The notes under the pieces are model-generated. The model searched no databases. It had not been told where the DNA came from and saw only the letters and a list, made by a program, of their open reading frames with translations. DNA of 64,000 nt from Fredinandcohnia quinoae (GTDB taxonomy: Bacteria > Bacillota > Bacilli > Bacillales > Bacillaceae_L), in the NCBI RefSeq assembly GCF_022427965.1, contig NZ_JAKTTI010000022.1, positions 1 through 64,000 of the forward strand, given 5' to 3'. Positions 35,180-44,458 of this stretch are shown in pieces (within the stretch, counting starts at the first letter, position 1; the number at the start of each line of letters is the position of its first letter). The position numbers and the translations under genes were made by a program.

Positions 35180-35385
35180 CCCTATCCTCGTAGGTTTTTG
35201 GGTGCATAGAATGAGGCAGGTCTCCTGGCTTATGGTCATCGCTCGCTGCACCTTCCCATACAATTGTACAGTGGTCATTGCAGCTAGCTCCCATTTTACA
35301 GTGGCGGGACCGCGTTGGAATTTCACCAACTTCCCTTTTAAGTCTTGTTTAAAAGACACCTTATTCAAACGTATGTATGAAATTT
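35180..35385 (-). promoter_or_regulatory. Cobalamin (B12) riboswitch
   Basis: On the minus strand the aptamer shows GGGAAGTTGGTGAAATTCCA, CGGTCCCGCCACTGTAA, GTGCAGCGAGCGATGACC and the B12 box AGCCAGGAGACCTGCC (35230-35215). All conserved segments of the class are present. With the downstream terminator it should shut off the btuF-to-cblS operon when adenosylcobalamin is plentiful. A protein-coding frame crossing this region is a by-product. Confidence 0.96.
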
Positions 35386-35482
35386 TCCGTCACCATAAAT
35401 TATACACTATTTGGGATGGGAGTTAGTAATTATTTTTTGAACATCGGGGTTTCCTGTAGAAATTTTATGGAAATGTTTCTAT

Positions 35483-35588
35483 GGTGACCGTTGTTCGATC
35501 TATTTCTTGTGAACGGGCACTATTGACCTTGTATGATGACCGTTGATCGGATTTTTTCTTGTGAACGGGAACCACATTGACCTTCGAG
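35483..35588. repeat. Two ~52-bp direct repeats
   Basis: Unit 1 (35483-35534) and unit 2 (35535-about 35588) share GTGACCGTTG/ATGACCGTTG, TTTCTTGTGAACGGG and ATTGACCTT. Each unit holds CCGTT and AACGG arms that can form a hairpin. No gene is seen between the riboswitch 5' end and the anti-sigma gene. Confidence 0.7.
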
Positions 35589-35652
35589 AAACTATACACT
35601 TAATTAACCTAATCAAAGTTAGCCTAAAGATTGAATATTCCCTTGGCTTTAG

Positions 35653-36387
35653 CTATTTTTTATAAACCTTAAATGATTCAGCAATCTTGACTATTTCTTC
35701 CTTCGGGATTGGTCCATATCTGCTACTTTGTTTGCTTTTATTATCTATAGTTACTGCGAGATTAATAATTACGCCATTTTCCTCCCAAGCCAACATTTGA
35801 GCTGCACCATTATAAAGATATAAACCTTTTCTACCATTATCAAATTCAATCAAATTCTTTTCACTATAATGTGAATAACTCTCTAATGACATTAACGAAC
35901 CATCCATCAAAGTAACGAGCATCATTCCTATAGGACTCTCAGTAGTAAAATAATACAGTTCAAGATCCTGATATTTGGGGTTATCTTCTTCTAGTGGAAT
36001 CATCATCTCATTTTCCAAATCTTGTTTATATGGTCCTCGGTAACTTTTTTCAAAGTCAACCCCCTCAATTTCAAATGGCGCATATGTTGGGAGCATAATC
36101 ACTCTATCAAATGTTTTTAACTCATCAATTTTCCTAATCTCATCCTCTGCTAAAAAGGCATGTGAACCGAATTCTCCCTTTGGCATTATGAAAATAATCA
36201 GGGCTAATAAAGCAGCAACGGCGATTCCACCTACAGAGACGAAATATCCCTTAAATTTATTTCGCGATTTTTTCATTTCATATGTTGATGTAAAATTCAT
36301 TAATGATTGATGTATCAGTTGTTTCTTTTCATTATTCATCTTTGCTGTTGGCATTGATTGAAGCTTTTGATCTAATTCTTCATTCAT
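35653..36387 (-). CDS. Probable anti-sigma factor (membrane-anchored)
   Basis: The protein (244 residues) has a short cytoplasmic N-terminus (about 1-45, MNEELDQKLQSMPTAKMNN), one membrane span (about 49-67) and a large extracellular part, the layout of an ECF anti-sigma factor. It overlaps the end of the sigma gene by 8 bp and has GGAGG inside that gene, so translation is coupled. The soluble N-domain is short and lacks a clear zinc motif. The extracellular part may sense the signal. The function is inferred mainly from position. Confidence 0.75.
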   Translation of the reverse strand: MNEELDQKLQSMPTAKMNNEKKQLIHQSLMNFTSTYEMKKSRNKFKGYFVSVGGIAVAALLALIIFIMPKGEFGSHAFLAEDEIRKIDELKTFDRVIMLPTYAPFEIEGVDFEKSYRGPYKQDLENEMMIPLEEDNPKYQDLELYYFTTESPIGMMLVTLMDGSLMSLESYSHYSEKNLIEFDNGRKGLYLYNGAAQMLAWEENGVIINLAVTIDNKSKQSSRYGPIPKEEIVKIAESFKVYKK

Positions 36388-36892
36388 GTAAAGCACCTCC
36401 TAGCCTTTTTTGCAAGGCGATTTTTGCACGGTGGTAAGTTGAGCGAGTTTTATTTTCGCTCCACGCCAATACCTCTGAAGTCTCTTGTACAGATAACCCT
36501 TTGATTCCCCTTAAAATTATTACATCTCGAAAATTAGATTTTAGTGACTGGATTGCTCTATACAGCTCCTTATTTTCTTCTTTTAAATCAAGCAGAACCT
36601 CTGGTGTAACTTCTGTACTTGGTTCGTGGCTAGTTTCAAAAGAAAGAACGGACTTCCACTTATTTCGGTTTCGCATCCTGATTTCATCAATCGCCAGGTT
36701 TCTAGCAATGCTAAATAACCACGTTCGTGGGTTGGAATTTCCTTGAAAGGAGCCTATCCCTTTGAGCGCTCTGATAAAAACCTCTTGAACTAAGTCCTCT
36801 ACATCCGTTCTCCCAACTAGATAAATAAGAAAGTTATAGACATCATCGCTATATTGATGAAACCAATCAGAAATAACATTTTGATTTGTCAT
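36380..36892 (-). CDS. ECF-type RNA polymerase sigma factor
   Basis: The 170-residue factor has region 2 (YNFLIYLVGRTDVEDLVQEVFIRAL...NPRTWLFSIARNLAIDEIR) and region 4 (LKSNFRDVIILRGIKGLSVQETSEVLAWSENKTRSTYHRAK), with no region 3, as expected for ECF/group 4 factors. It is closest in style to the SigX/SigV/SigW group of Bacillus. The gene is followed by its likely anti-sigma factor. I could not find a convincing autoregulatory ECF promoter upstream. The regulon is unknown. Confidence 0.92.
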   Translation of the reverse strand: MTNQNVISDWFHQYSDDVYNFLIYLVGRTDVEDLVQEVFIRALKGIGSFQGNSNPRTWLFSIARNLAIDEIRMRNRNKWKSVLSFETSHEPSTEVTPEVLLDLKEENKELYRAIQSLKSNFRDVIILRGIKGLSVQETSEVLAWSENKTRSTYHRAKIALQKRLGGALHE

Positions 36893-37234
36893 GTAATTTC
36901 TCCCCTGTATTCTTTTATCTATCTAATTAGACGATATCCCTCCTGAATTATCGCACTAATTTTAAAATTTATCGTAATTAATAGTTATCAATCACACTAC
37001 TATAAAAGGTCAAAAAGGTTATTAAATCCTCGTAAATGATTTCATACCTTTGTTTTTTCAATTTGTAGTCTCATGAATCTCATTTTCTAACCTAATACAT
37101 CTCTGTAACATATAAAAGAACTAAAAAACTTACTTCAAAAATCACCTAGAAGTGTGCCTAGATTGCAATTTCCCTTTCATCAATCTAATGGTTATCTCCC
37201 TAACAGGCAATACTACCCTTGAGGTGATTTCATA
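36893..37234. other. Intergenic gap with no recognisable feature
   Basis: Between the divergent sigma-factor and TolB-like genes I see only AT-rich DNA that must hold both promoters. There is no repeat, RNA or reading frame that I can support. Confidence 0.5.
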
Positions 37235-38485
37235 ATGAAAATTTTACAACTGGCAATCGTTTTAACCCTTATTTTCCCAACTTTATGTCTTGCCGAAGTG
37301 AAAAGCGCACATGTTAAGGTTGCTTTCGAACGTGACGGATATCTTTGGACACTCATCAATAACAAAGAAGAGAAGTTAACTGATGAAAAAGCTACCTATC
37401 CTTATCCACCCCAGTGGTCACATGATGGAAAAATGCTGTTATATCAAAAGGAAGCAACTGCTGAATTTCCAGAGGAAAACAAAACGCAAAATGAGCTTTG
37501 GGTTTATGATTTTGAGACAAAGAAACATATAAGAATTTTTTATGACGGCTACAGTCCAAAGTGGTCACCAGTTGAAAATATCATTGCCTTCCAAAGTAGG
37601 GGAGTGTTGAATATCTCCGACTTGGATCGCTTTTATAATATTTCTCTTGGTGTAGATTCCTTTGAATGGCAACCAGATGGGAAAGGTTTTATTGCTTCTT
37701 CAAGTGCTCAACTCCGTCCTGATGGATGGACTAACCCAATTCTTTATAACATTCCATCAGAGAATGGATATACGAACATTAAAAGTTTATCAAATGCAAA
37801 GAAACTATTTGTCATTCCTAATGAGGTAAAGAAGGGAAAGGTCAGTGTGTTGTCAATTGGTGCAGAGTCTCTTACATATTCACCTAACCACAAATGGATT
37901 TCTTTCATTGTTACCCCTACTGCATCATGGTCGATGGATAGTGACATGCTTTGTGTTATTTCCTCCGATGGAAAAGAATTTGAAGTAATTGATGAGATTA
38001 TTTTACATCTTGATGAACCGAAGTGGGCGTATAAGAAGAATCTACTTGCATATATTGCTGGTGGGGGCCGGATTGTCTTTGGTTTTAAAAATAAGAAATT
38101 GAAAGTAACCGAGCTACCTACAACTAAAACACTTGACCTTACGCCACCCAATTTTGCAGAAATGGGATTTACATGGATTGATGATTCAGCCTTCATCGTA
38201 TCAAGAGTAAAAGAAGCGGAATGGTCAAATGATCCGAAAAAACGGCCCGATGCATCCTTGTATTTTGTTGAGCTAAATGGTGAAAAGCAAGTAAAAATAA
38301 CAAATCCACCGAAGAATAAAACTGATACCCAGCCACGTTATCTTTCTTCAATCAATAAAATCACATGGTTACGGCATTCGAAAACGGACTATAGAGGTGA
38401 TTTATGGATTGCGAACACTGATGGAAGAGATGCAAAACTTTGGGTACGTGATGTTGGAGGATATGCTTTTTATCCTTCAAAGTAG
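37235..38485 (+). CDS. Secreted TolB-like beta-propeller protein
   Basis: The 416-residue protein has a signal peptide (hydrophobic residues 4-18, likely cleavage after LCLA). Repeats of the W-S-x-D-G/P-x-G-K type follow (PQWSHDGKMLLYQ, PKWSPVENIIAFQ, FEWQPDGKGFIAS, TYSPNHKWISF), typical of TolB/WD40-like propellers. Such proteins usually bind other proteins or polymers. No Tol-Pal system is expected in a Gram-positive, so the role is unknown. GAGGTGATTT precedes the ATG. It is monocistronic with a strong terminator. Confidence 0.75.
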   Translation: MKILQLAIVLTLIFPTLCLAEVKSAHVKVAFERDGYLWTLINNKEEKLTDEKATYPYPPQWSHDGKMLLYQKEATAEFPEENKTQNELWVYDFETKKHIRIFYDGYSPKWSPVENIIAFQSRGVLNISDLDRFYNISLGVDSFEWQPDGKGFIASSSAQLRPDGWTNPILYNIPSENGYTNIKSLSNAKKLFVIPNEVKKGKVSVLSIGAESLTYSPNHKWISFIVTPTASWSMDSDMLCVISSDGKEFEVIDEIILHLDEPKWAYKKNLLAYIAGGGRIVFGFKNKKLKVTELPTTKTLDLTPPNFAEMGFTWIDDSAFIVSRVKEAEWSNDPKKRPDASLYFVELNGEKQVKITNPPKNKTDTQPRYLSSINKITWLRHSKTDYRGDLWIANTDGRDAKLWVRDVGGYAFYPSK

Positions 38486-38530
38486 AAAAAGGAAGCTATT
38501 TGTTCAATTTTACAAATAGCTTCCTTTTTT
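38486..38530. terminator. Bidirectional terminator
   Basis: AAAAAGGAAGCTATTTGT pairs perfectly with ACAAATAGCTTCCTTTTTT between the convergent TolB-like and MATE genes. Confidence 0.88.
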
Positions 38531-39905
38531 ATTTCAATAATGCTTTTAAGGATTTCTTTTTCCAGAAAAAATGTTGATACGTAAATTGAGCCCCAAAATT
38601 GACTAGAAATGCAATTGGGTATGCTAGCCACACACCATCTATTCCAAGCGAAGTGTAGTTGGACAAGTAATATGCACTAGGCACTTCAATTAACCAAATA
38701 CTTGCGATTGTGAAAATGGTTGGCCATAGTACCGTACCAGTTGCTCTCATTGTTGCTGATATTGTTTGGGTGTGACCTAAAATAACATAACTCCAAAATG
38801 AGATAACAATAAGTCCTTTTGCTATATTGATTGTATCAACATTATCTAGGAAGATCCTTAAAATTGGAGTAGCTAGCAAATACACGATAAAAATTAGAAC
38901 TCCTCCGAGGATATAATTTAAGGAAATCCCTATTTTTGAGATATGTTTGATATTTGAGCTATTACCGGAACCAACTGATTGTGCTACAAATACCGAAATT
39001 GCTATTGATATACTCATGGCAGGAATTTGTACATAACTAGCAATTTGATTTACGATCCCGTATGCAGCAGTTGCATTTGAACCATAAGCATTCACAAAAG
39101 TGATAACAGCTATTTCAGCCATTGATATCCCAACCATACTAATACTAGTTGGAATTGCAAGTTTTAGCAGGGCTCTTAAAACCGAACCATTTAAGTGAAA
39201 ATACTTTAAAATGGTGTGATCTAATTTAAGAATGTGGTTTCTTTTGTGCAAGTAGATTAACATAAGCACAAAAGTTATTAAATTTGATATTACAGAAGCA
39301 TATGCCGCACCATTTAATCCAAACTCTGGAATTCCGAGCCAACCAAAAATAAGAATTGGCAGAAGTAGAATATTAATGACGACACTAATAATTAAAAAAT
39401 AAAATGGTGTTTTTGAATCTCCAACACCTCTCATAAACGTTGTATAAACCATATATAAGAACGTGATAGGTAAGGTGACAAATAAAATCCGGGCATACTC
39501 AGCACTTTCCATTAGAATATTCTTAGGAGTTCCCATCCATCCAAGAATATCTTCTGTGAAAATACTTCCTAGAATAGCAACCGCAATCGAAATGATTGCA
39601 GTAAATGTTATCGTGACGCCGACAACTTCCTTCATTTTAGCTATATTTCCACTACCATACGTTTGCCCAACTAAAATTGAACTTCCCGAACCAATCCCAA
39701 TTGCGAAGGATATCAGAAAAAAGAATAATGGAAAGAAGGCAGATATCGCTGCAAGCGAGTCTACGCCAAGTGTTTTTCCAACAACAATCGTTCCGACCAC
39801 CTGACCCAATGATTGGATGACACTGGCCATCATAACAGGGATAAGAAAAGCAATCATTGATTTTGCTATTATTTTTGTATTTTTTTCGATCATATGTTCA
39901 GTCAT
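38529..39905 (-). CDS. MATE-family efflux transporter
   Basis: The 458-residue protein has about 12 membrane segments in two similar halves, with MATE-type stretches near the start of each half (FLIPVMMASVIQSLGQVVGTIVVG and LAIPTSISMVGISMAEIAVITF). MATE proteins export cationic drugs or metabolites using Na+ or H+ gradients. The substrate is unknown. AAGGAGATATACTGTA precedes the ATG. No regulator is attached. Confidence 0.9.
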   Translation of the reverse strand: MTEHMIEKNTKIIAKSMIAFLIPVMMASVIQSLGQVVGTIVVGKTLGVDSLAAISAFFPLFFFLISFAIGIGSGSSILVGQTYGSGNIAKMKEVVGVTITFTAIISIAVAILGSIFTEDILGWMGTPKNILMESAEYARILFVTLPITFLYMVYTTFMRGVGDSKTPFYFLIISVVINILLLPILIFGWLGIPEFGLNGAAYASVISNLITFVLMLIYLHKRNHILKLDHTILKYFHLNGSVLRALLKLAIPTSISMVGISMAEIAVITFVNAYGSNATAAYGIVNQIASYVQIPAMSISIAISVFVAQSVGSGNSSNIKHISKIGISLNYILGGVLIFIVYLLATPILRIFLDNVDTINIAKGLIVISFWSYVILGHTQTISATMRATGTVLWPTIFTIASIWLIEVPSAYYLSNYTSLGIDGVWLAYPIAFLVNFGAQFTYQHFFWKKKSLKALLK

Positions 39906-39953
39906 TACAGTATATCTCCTTGATGCAAAATTCCCTTTGAATATACATAGATC

Positions 39954-40295
39954 CTAGTGGTATCCGTGTTCACCAAATGGCTGGAGATTTTCTAACCATT
40001 TTTCTTCGAGCTTTGCCAGTTCCTTTTTCTCGTCAAAATAGGCATTATCCTTCTTTTTTAGAACTTCTAATATTTCAATTTCAAATGAGTTCTTTCCTAA
40101 TTCACTCCATTCCTCTTGCAGTTTTTTATTCATATGAGATCCGTTTTCAAGGGTAAATTTTAAACCATTTAAGGTTTTAAAATTCTTAGTACTTCCAATG
40201 AAGAGCTTGCCGTTCATACTATTTTTTATTTGAAAAATACCACCTTCAATTGGTGTTTCTTTATACATTTGCTTAAGTTCCTTTTTACGATCCAT
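39954..40295 (-). CDS. GIY-YIG nuclease-like protein
   Basis: The 113-residue protein has a variant GIY-YIG start (GGIFQIKNSMNGKLFIGST): GIY is replaced by GIF and YIG by FIG. The downstream KTLNGLKFTLENGSHMNKKLQEEW and a C-terminal EEKWLENLQPFGEHGYH segment follow. This matches a small standalone Firmicute group. Whether it cuts DNA is unknown. It lies 22 bp downstream of the DUF2087 regulator gene and is probably co-transcribed with it. The ribosome site is weak. Confidence 0.7.
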   Translation of the reverse strand: MDRKKELKQMYKETPIEGGIFQIKNSMNGKLFIGSTKNFKTLNGLKFTLENGSHMNKKLQEEWSELGKNSFEIEILEVLKKKDNAYFDEKKELAKLEEKWLENLQPFGEHGYH

Positions 40296-40317
40296 TTATT
40301 TTACCCACTTTCTTTCG

Positions 40318-41070
40318 TTATTTTTTCAACCAGTATTGGCTCCCGTCAGGCTTTCGGTCGATAAAACCATATTCAATTAAATAGCGTCTGATCATGACAT
40401 AATCATCAAAAATCAGTTCCAATACTTCATTCAGTTCTTTTTCAGCATACATATGGTCAGGCTTTATTTCGTTTGCAATTTTCCGTAGCACAACAAGTCT
40501 TTGTTTTTCTTTAGGTGGAAATTTACTAAGGTGAACCGTGCCGTCAGGGAAGTACTTTTTAAGGATTTTTTCTTGCTCTTCTTCCGTAATGTTGTATCTG
40601 TCGTCTATCATTCTTGCGGTTTTATGAACAGGTATGAAGGCAGGAGCGTACTCGTCCTTTTCCTTCAACAATTCCATCAGTGCTAAAAATGTTTTCGCTT
40701 GTCGTTCCTTTTCCTTCAACGCAAATCGGTGATGACGAATCGTAGAAGTACTTCCAATACCAAGTTCTGTTTGAACTTCAGCATCACTTTTTCCTTCATA
40801 AAATAGACGTAGTAAACTATTTTGATGGTCAGTAAGGCCGGTAAGTTTTTTATCCATGCCAATTAAGTATTCAAATACGGATTGGTGTGTGCTCTCGATA
40901 TGAATACGCATATATCTTTCTGCCTCGTAAAATATATTTTCACACGGATACACAATCCCTTTTTCTATTTTCTCACCACATAAAAGGCAAACATATGAAT
41001 CCTTTTCCTCAATATATCCGCGTTTTAGTTCTGCCAATGAGGCACTCCAAAACAACTCTGATTTTTCCAT
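40318..41070 (-). CDS. DUF2087 transcriptional regulator with zinc ribbon and HTH
   Basis: Three parts are visible. First, an N-terminal zinc-binding region (YVCLLCGEKIEKGIVYPC, plus HIESTH). Second, a LuxR/GerE-like helix-turn-helix (LTDHQNSLLRLFYEGKSDAEVQTELGI). Third, a C-terminal DUF2087 domain (ILKKYFPDGTVHLSKFPPKEKQRLVVLRKIA ... RRYLIEYGFIDR, interrupted here). It is a likely transcription regulator. AT-rich inverted repeats just upstream are candidate binding sites. The GIY-YIG gene follows. Confidence 0.78.
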   Translation of the reverse strand: MEKSELFWSASLAELKRGYIEEKDSYVCLLCGEKIEKGIVYPCENIFYEAERYMRIHIESTHQSVFEYLIGMDKKLTGLTDHQNSLLRLFYEGKSDAEVQTELGIGSTSTIRHHRFALKEKERQAKTFLALMELLKEKDEYAPAFIPVHKTARMIDDRYNITEEEQEKILKKYFPDGTVHLSKFPPKEKQRLVVLRKIANEIKPDHMYAEKELNEVLELIFDDYVMIRRYLIEYGFIDRKPDGSQYWLKK

Positions 41071-41131
41071 ATTTTAGACACATCCAGTCGAATTACTTTT
41101 TTTAAATAAAACATTGATTCGTTTATCTAAT

Positions 41132-41233
41132 AACAAACATATTAATATATTGTTTGGTTAATGTCAACTCAATAAACAAATATATATATTGTTCGTTTGT
41201 ACATCAACAAACAAAAATAATTATTGTTTATCG
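41132..41233. promoter_or_regulatory. Cluster of AT-rich inverted repeats, likely operators
   Basis: Three similar near-palindromes built on CAAACA/TGTTTG-like half sites occur at 41134-41156, about 41174-41195 and about 41206-41230. Each has an A/T-only centre. They lie between the divergent DUF2087 regulator and kinase genes. Confidence 0.5.
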
Positions 41234-41329
41234 TTTTACGTAACTCTCCCAATTTCCTTTTGAAGGATTATCGAGTAATTTAACGAATAGTAGACTGTAT
41301 GAAATAAATTACATTCGAGGGGGATGCAT

Positions 41330-41872
41330 TTGAAAAAGAGATTACCTGATAAAATACATATTGTTGGTTCAGTAGGAAGTGGAAAAACTACATTAGCAAA
41401 GGAATTATCTTCAAAATTAAACATCCCCTATTATGAATTGGACAATGTTGTTTGGAAAAGGTATGAAACAGGGGATATAAGGCGAACCGTTTTAGAGAGG
41501 TTGGAATACTTACATTCCATAATTCATTCTGAAAGCTGGATTATTGAAGGAGTTCATACCGATGATTGGGTCGCAAATAGTTTTCTGAATGCAGATCTGA
41601 TTATTTTCTTAGATATTAACTATTCAGTTAGAACATACCGCATTATACAGAGATTCTTAAAACAGAAACTCGGAATAGAAAAAGCCAACTACAAACCTAC
41701 CAAGGAAATTTTCCTCAAAATGTTTAAATGGAATAAGCAATTTGAAAATGAAGGAAAACGTTACTTCTATGAGAACTTCGGGATTTACCGCGATAAGATG
41801 TTAGTTGTTCGAAATAAACGTGATATCGTGAATTACTTCAACGAATTTAATCGTTTCACTAAACCACAATAA
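41330..41872 (+). CDS. P-loop kinase (FlaR/adenylate-kinase-like)
   Basis: The protein (180 residues) has Walker A GSVGSGKTTLAKELS and the ELDNVVWKRYETGDIRR segment. A lid-like part (WIIEGVHTDDWV) and Walker B-type ADLIIFLDINY follow, as in the DNA-topology-modulation/FlaR group of small kinases. The substrate is unknown. I prefer TTG at 41330 because GAGGGGG lies 7 nt upstream; the ATG two codons earlier sits too close to it. It is divergent from the DUF2087 regulator. Confidence 0.75.
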   Translation: MKKRLPDKIHIVGSVGSGKTTLAKELSSKLNIPYYELDNVVWKRYETGDIRRTVLERLEYLHSIIHSESWIIEGVHTDDWVANSFLNADLIIFLDINYSVRTYRIIQRFLKQKLGIEKANYKPTKEIFLKMFKWNKQFENEGKRYFYENFGIYRDKMLVVRNKRDIVNYFNEFNRFTKPQ

Positions 41873-41877
41873 TAATA

Positions 41878-41908
41878 AACCGCTAATAGACTAGTCTATC
41901 CAGCGGTT
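41878..41908. terminator. Hairpin between convergent genes
   Basis: AACCGCT pairs with AGCGGTT, with AGACTAGTCT inside. Neither side has a good T-run. Confidence 0.5.
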
Positions 41909-41939
41909 CTAAAGTAAAGCATTTTTTTGCAGTTATTAC

Positions 41940-42314
41940 TTACTTTGTAATCCATTCCAATACCTCAATGCGATTGCCAAATGGATCATCAACATAAAAT
42001 CTGTTTGTCCCTGGTAGGTTATGATCTTCAGTAATTTCTATGCCATTTGCGCGAAGATGACTTTTTAAACCTTCGATATTTTCAACCTTAAATGCAGGGT
42101 GAGCCTTTTTAGCAGGGATGAATGGTTCTTCGATTCCGATATGAATATGAACATTTCCAAATCCAAACCAAACTCCCCCACGCTTCTTCAATTCGGCTGG
42201 TTTTTCAATTTCGTTAAAACCCAATATATCCTTATAAAATCCTCTTGCAGCTTCTTCACTACCCTTCGGTGCGGCTAGTTGAATGTGGTCGATTGATTTA
42301 AAAGTATAGATCAT
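41940..42314 (-). CDS. VOC-family (glyoxalase-like) protein
   Basis: The 124-residue protein has the two beta-alpha-beta-beta-beta modules of the vicinal-oxygen-chelate fold. Metal-ligand candidates are in IDHIQLAAPKGSEE (His), HIHIGIEEPF and the closing FGNRIEVLEW (Glu). The combination NRFYVDDPFGNRIEVLE is typical of glyoxalase/bleomycin-resistance relatives. Substrate unknown. AAAGGAGATG precedes the ATG. It is monocistronic. Confidence 0.85.
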   Translation of the reverse strand: MIYTFKSIDHIQLAAPKGSEEAARGFYKDILGFNEIEKPAELKKRGGVWFGFGNVHIHIGIEEPFIPAKKAHPAFKVENIEGLKSHLRANGIEITEDHNLPGTNRFYVDDPFGNRIEVLEWITK

Positions 42315-42418
42315 TTTATCATCTCCTTTACTTTAAACATACGACACAGGTTGCAATAAGGAAATGATAAAATAATTATATATTCATATAAGAAAATCTT
42401 ATTAGACACTGAAATTCT

Positions 42419-43336
42419 TTATTTCCCATCATTCAATTTTGCAACTTCTTCAAGTGGTAAACCTGTAATTTTCACAACATACTCAATTGGAGCATTTTCC
42501 TCAAGTAGTCTTTTTGCAATTTCAATTGCTTTTAATTTCTCTCCTTTTTCCATGCCTTCTTTAAGATAATACTTTGCAAATGAAGTGTCTTCCAATGACA
42601 ATCCCATCAATATTTCCTCCTTTTCCATGATTGGCTTCATTTCCTGAATGAACTTTATTTCCTCATCCTCTGGCAATTGCAGTATATAGTCAATAAACAA
42701 GAAAAGTCTCTGTATATATTCCCGTTTCATCTCTTTTCCTACTATTGTATCCCGCAGAAGCAATTTCATCAATTTTTGCTTGTATTGAAATCTTAAACCA
42801 ATATTCTTTTTACTCTTGATTACATATAAACCAGCTAATATTGCTAATGCAAAGGGATTTTGAGATTTCAGAAGTGTGGATTCGGTTTGGGTGGCAATTC
42901 GGTAAGTGTTATACTTGAAGGCTAACTCGGTTCCATAAAATTCATAATTGAAATGATCTAGATTGTACTTGGAGGTTTCACCAGTGAACAAGGCAAGCGA
43001 GAAAACTTTTTGATTGTACTTTTCAAGAATTCGATAAAAAGATTGAAACATTCGCTTCGGAAAATTCTTTTGATAATCCCCTTGAACTTCGATATGGACA
43101 TATACCCACTGTTCTTTTCCATTTTTTAATTGAATCTTTACTAATTTATCTGCAATACGTTTTTTACTTTTAGACTTAGTATGAATCGTTAGAAGCTCTT
43201 GCTCGAGGAATTGAGGTGGGGTACAAAAATTGACTTTTTCATATAGCTCGGGAGAAAAAAACAAAAGAAATTCTTCAAATAATTCGGTAATCACATCCTT
43301 CCATAACAAATCATAATTTGGACTCTTTTTTGTCAA
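42419..43336 (-). CDS. Rpn/PD-(D/E)XK-type nuclease family protein
   Basis: The 305-residue protein begins YDLLWKDVITELFEEFLLFFSPELY and has VHIEVQGDYQKNFPKRMFQSFYRIL. These are marks of the Rpn (recombination-promoting nuclease) and PDDEXK transposase-like family; the acidic residue in HIEVQG and a preceding Lys/Gln-rich strand fit the nuclease core. The C-terminus has a KGMEKGEKLKAIEIAKR-like repeat tail. It is an accessory gene, often multi-copy. The start is TTG after AAAGGTG. Confidence 0.78.
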   Translation of the reverse strand: MTKKSPNYDLLWKDVITELFEEFLLFFSPELYEKVNFCTPPQFLEQELLTIHTKSKSKKRIADKLVKIQLKNGKEQWVYVHIEVQGDYQKNFPKRMFQSFYRILEKYNQKVFSLALFTGETSKYNLDHFNYEFYGTELAFKYNTYRIATQTESTLLKSQNPFALAILAGLYVIKSKKNIGLRFQYKQKLMKLLLRDTIVGKEMKREYIQRLFLFIDYILQLPEDEEIKFIQEMKPIMEKEEILMGLSLEDTSFAKYYLKEGMEKGEKLKAIEIAKRLLEENAPIEYVVKITGLPLEEVAKLNDGK

Positions 43337-43481
43337 TCATATCAACACCTTTCTTTAGTAATAACTATTCTACATTCGGTACACTATTTCCTTTAATATA
43401 TTTAATAATAAGGCCTATATCCTATACCTTTTCGTTAAGATAATCGGGATAGGCCAATCTTCTGCCTGTCTAACTTCTGTT

Positions 43482-44273
43482 CTAGTATTTTACCCCTACC
43501 TTTTTACACACATAAATCATTTGATAACTATCATTCGAAATAGGAGTCTCTTTCCAATCCTGATAAACTTCTAAAATCTCAAACCCATTTGCAGCCATGA
43601 TTCGTTCCATTTCCTGTGGGAAAACGTATCGAAGACTAATATTGGTTTGCTTTTCATCAACGATTATTCCTTTTTCATCTTTAAATCTTCTAATCGTTAT
43701 GTAGTGTTGTATTTGATTCAATGAATCATAATTGCTAATGGTATATACGTCGACTTCTCTTTCTGTTGCCCGATCTACATAACTTCTCCAAAATTCTTCT
43801 GTACTCGGTTGCAACAACTCTTCTTTACTAGGAAATCTTGTATCGAAGACAAAAATCCCTTCATCTTCGAGATGTCTATTAACTCCGGACAATAATTGAT
43901 CCTGTGACTCATTTGTATGAAAATGTTGAAACGAGTTTCCCACCATATACATTAGTTTGCTTTTTACTTTCAAATCTAGTTTTGTACAATCCTGTTTGAC
44001 CCACTCTATTTGCAAATCTCCTAGAACTGTTTTCTGTTTCGCATGCTCTAGCATGCCCTTATGTAAATCGACCCCAATCATTTGATACCCCGCTCGCGCT
44101 AAAGGAATGGTTACTCGTCCTGTACCACATGCCAAGTCAATAATGTGACCATCGATTTTAGACGCCCTTTTTAGTACAAAAGGAACTTCATTCCTGAACA
44201 TGTCATTTTCCATATCATATAGAATTGGATCATCATATTCTTCAAAATTATCTACCATACTATTTATTTTCAT
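43482..44273 (-). CDS. Class I SAM-dependent methyltransferase
   Basis: The protein (263 residues) has the SAM-binding motif I HIIDLACGTGRVTIPLARAG, then GVDLHKGML and the post-II stretch DLQIEWVKQDCTKLDL. It resembles small-molecule methyltransferases. The acceptor is unknown. I chose the ATG at 44273 with GGGAGG just upstream; the open frame extends 27 codons further with no ribosome site. It is monocistronic. Confidence 0.85.
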   Translation of the reverse strand: MKINSMVDNFEEYDDPILYDMENDMFRNEVPFVLKRASKIDGHIIDLACGTGRVTIPLARAGYQMIGVDLHKGMLEHAKQKTVLGDLQIEWVKQDCTKLDLKVKSKLMYMVGNSFQHFHTNESQDQLLSGVNRHLEDEGIFVFDTRFPSKEELLQPSTEEFWRSYVDRATEREVDVYTISNYDSLNQIQHYITIRRFKDEKGIIVDEKQTNISLRYVFPQEMERIMAANGFEILEVYQDWKETPISNDSYQMIYVCKKVGVKY

Positions 44274-44458
44274 AAATCCTCCCAATGTTTCCCCTTTATA
44301 GTGAGATACAACGATATTTTCCTCCTCACCATACCATTTTTTTAGACAAAACAAAATCTTTCAAAATTGTAATGTTTCTGTAAGATTATCAAATAGTTGT
44401 TTTTTAAAAATTAATATTTAATTGAATCATGCAGAATATGAAAGGTGGAAATGAGTAA

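Noticed and set aside
35108-35368. 86-codon minus-strand frame
   Set aside because: It lies inside the cobalamin riboswitch and its terminator and is a by-product of RNA sequence.
36900-36990. Autoregulatory ECF promoter (AAC ... CGTC)
   Set aside because: A CGTC motif exists but no AAC-containing -35 element lies at the proper distance.
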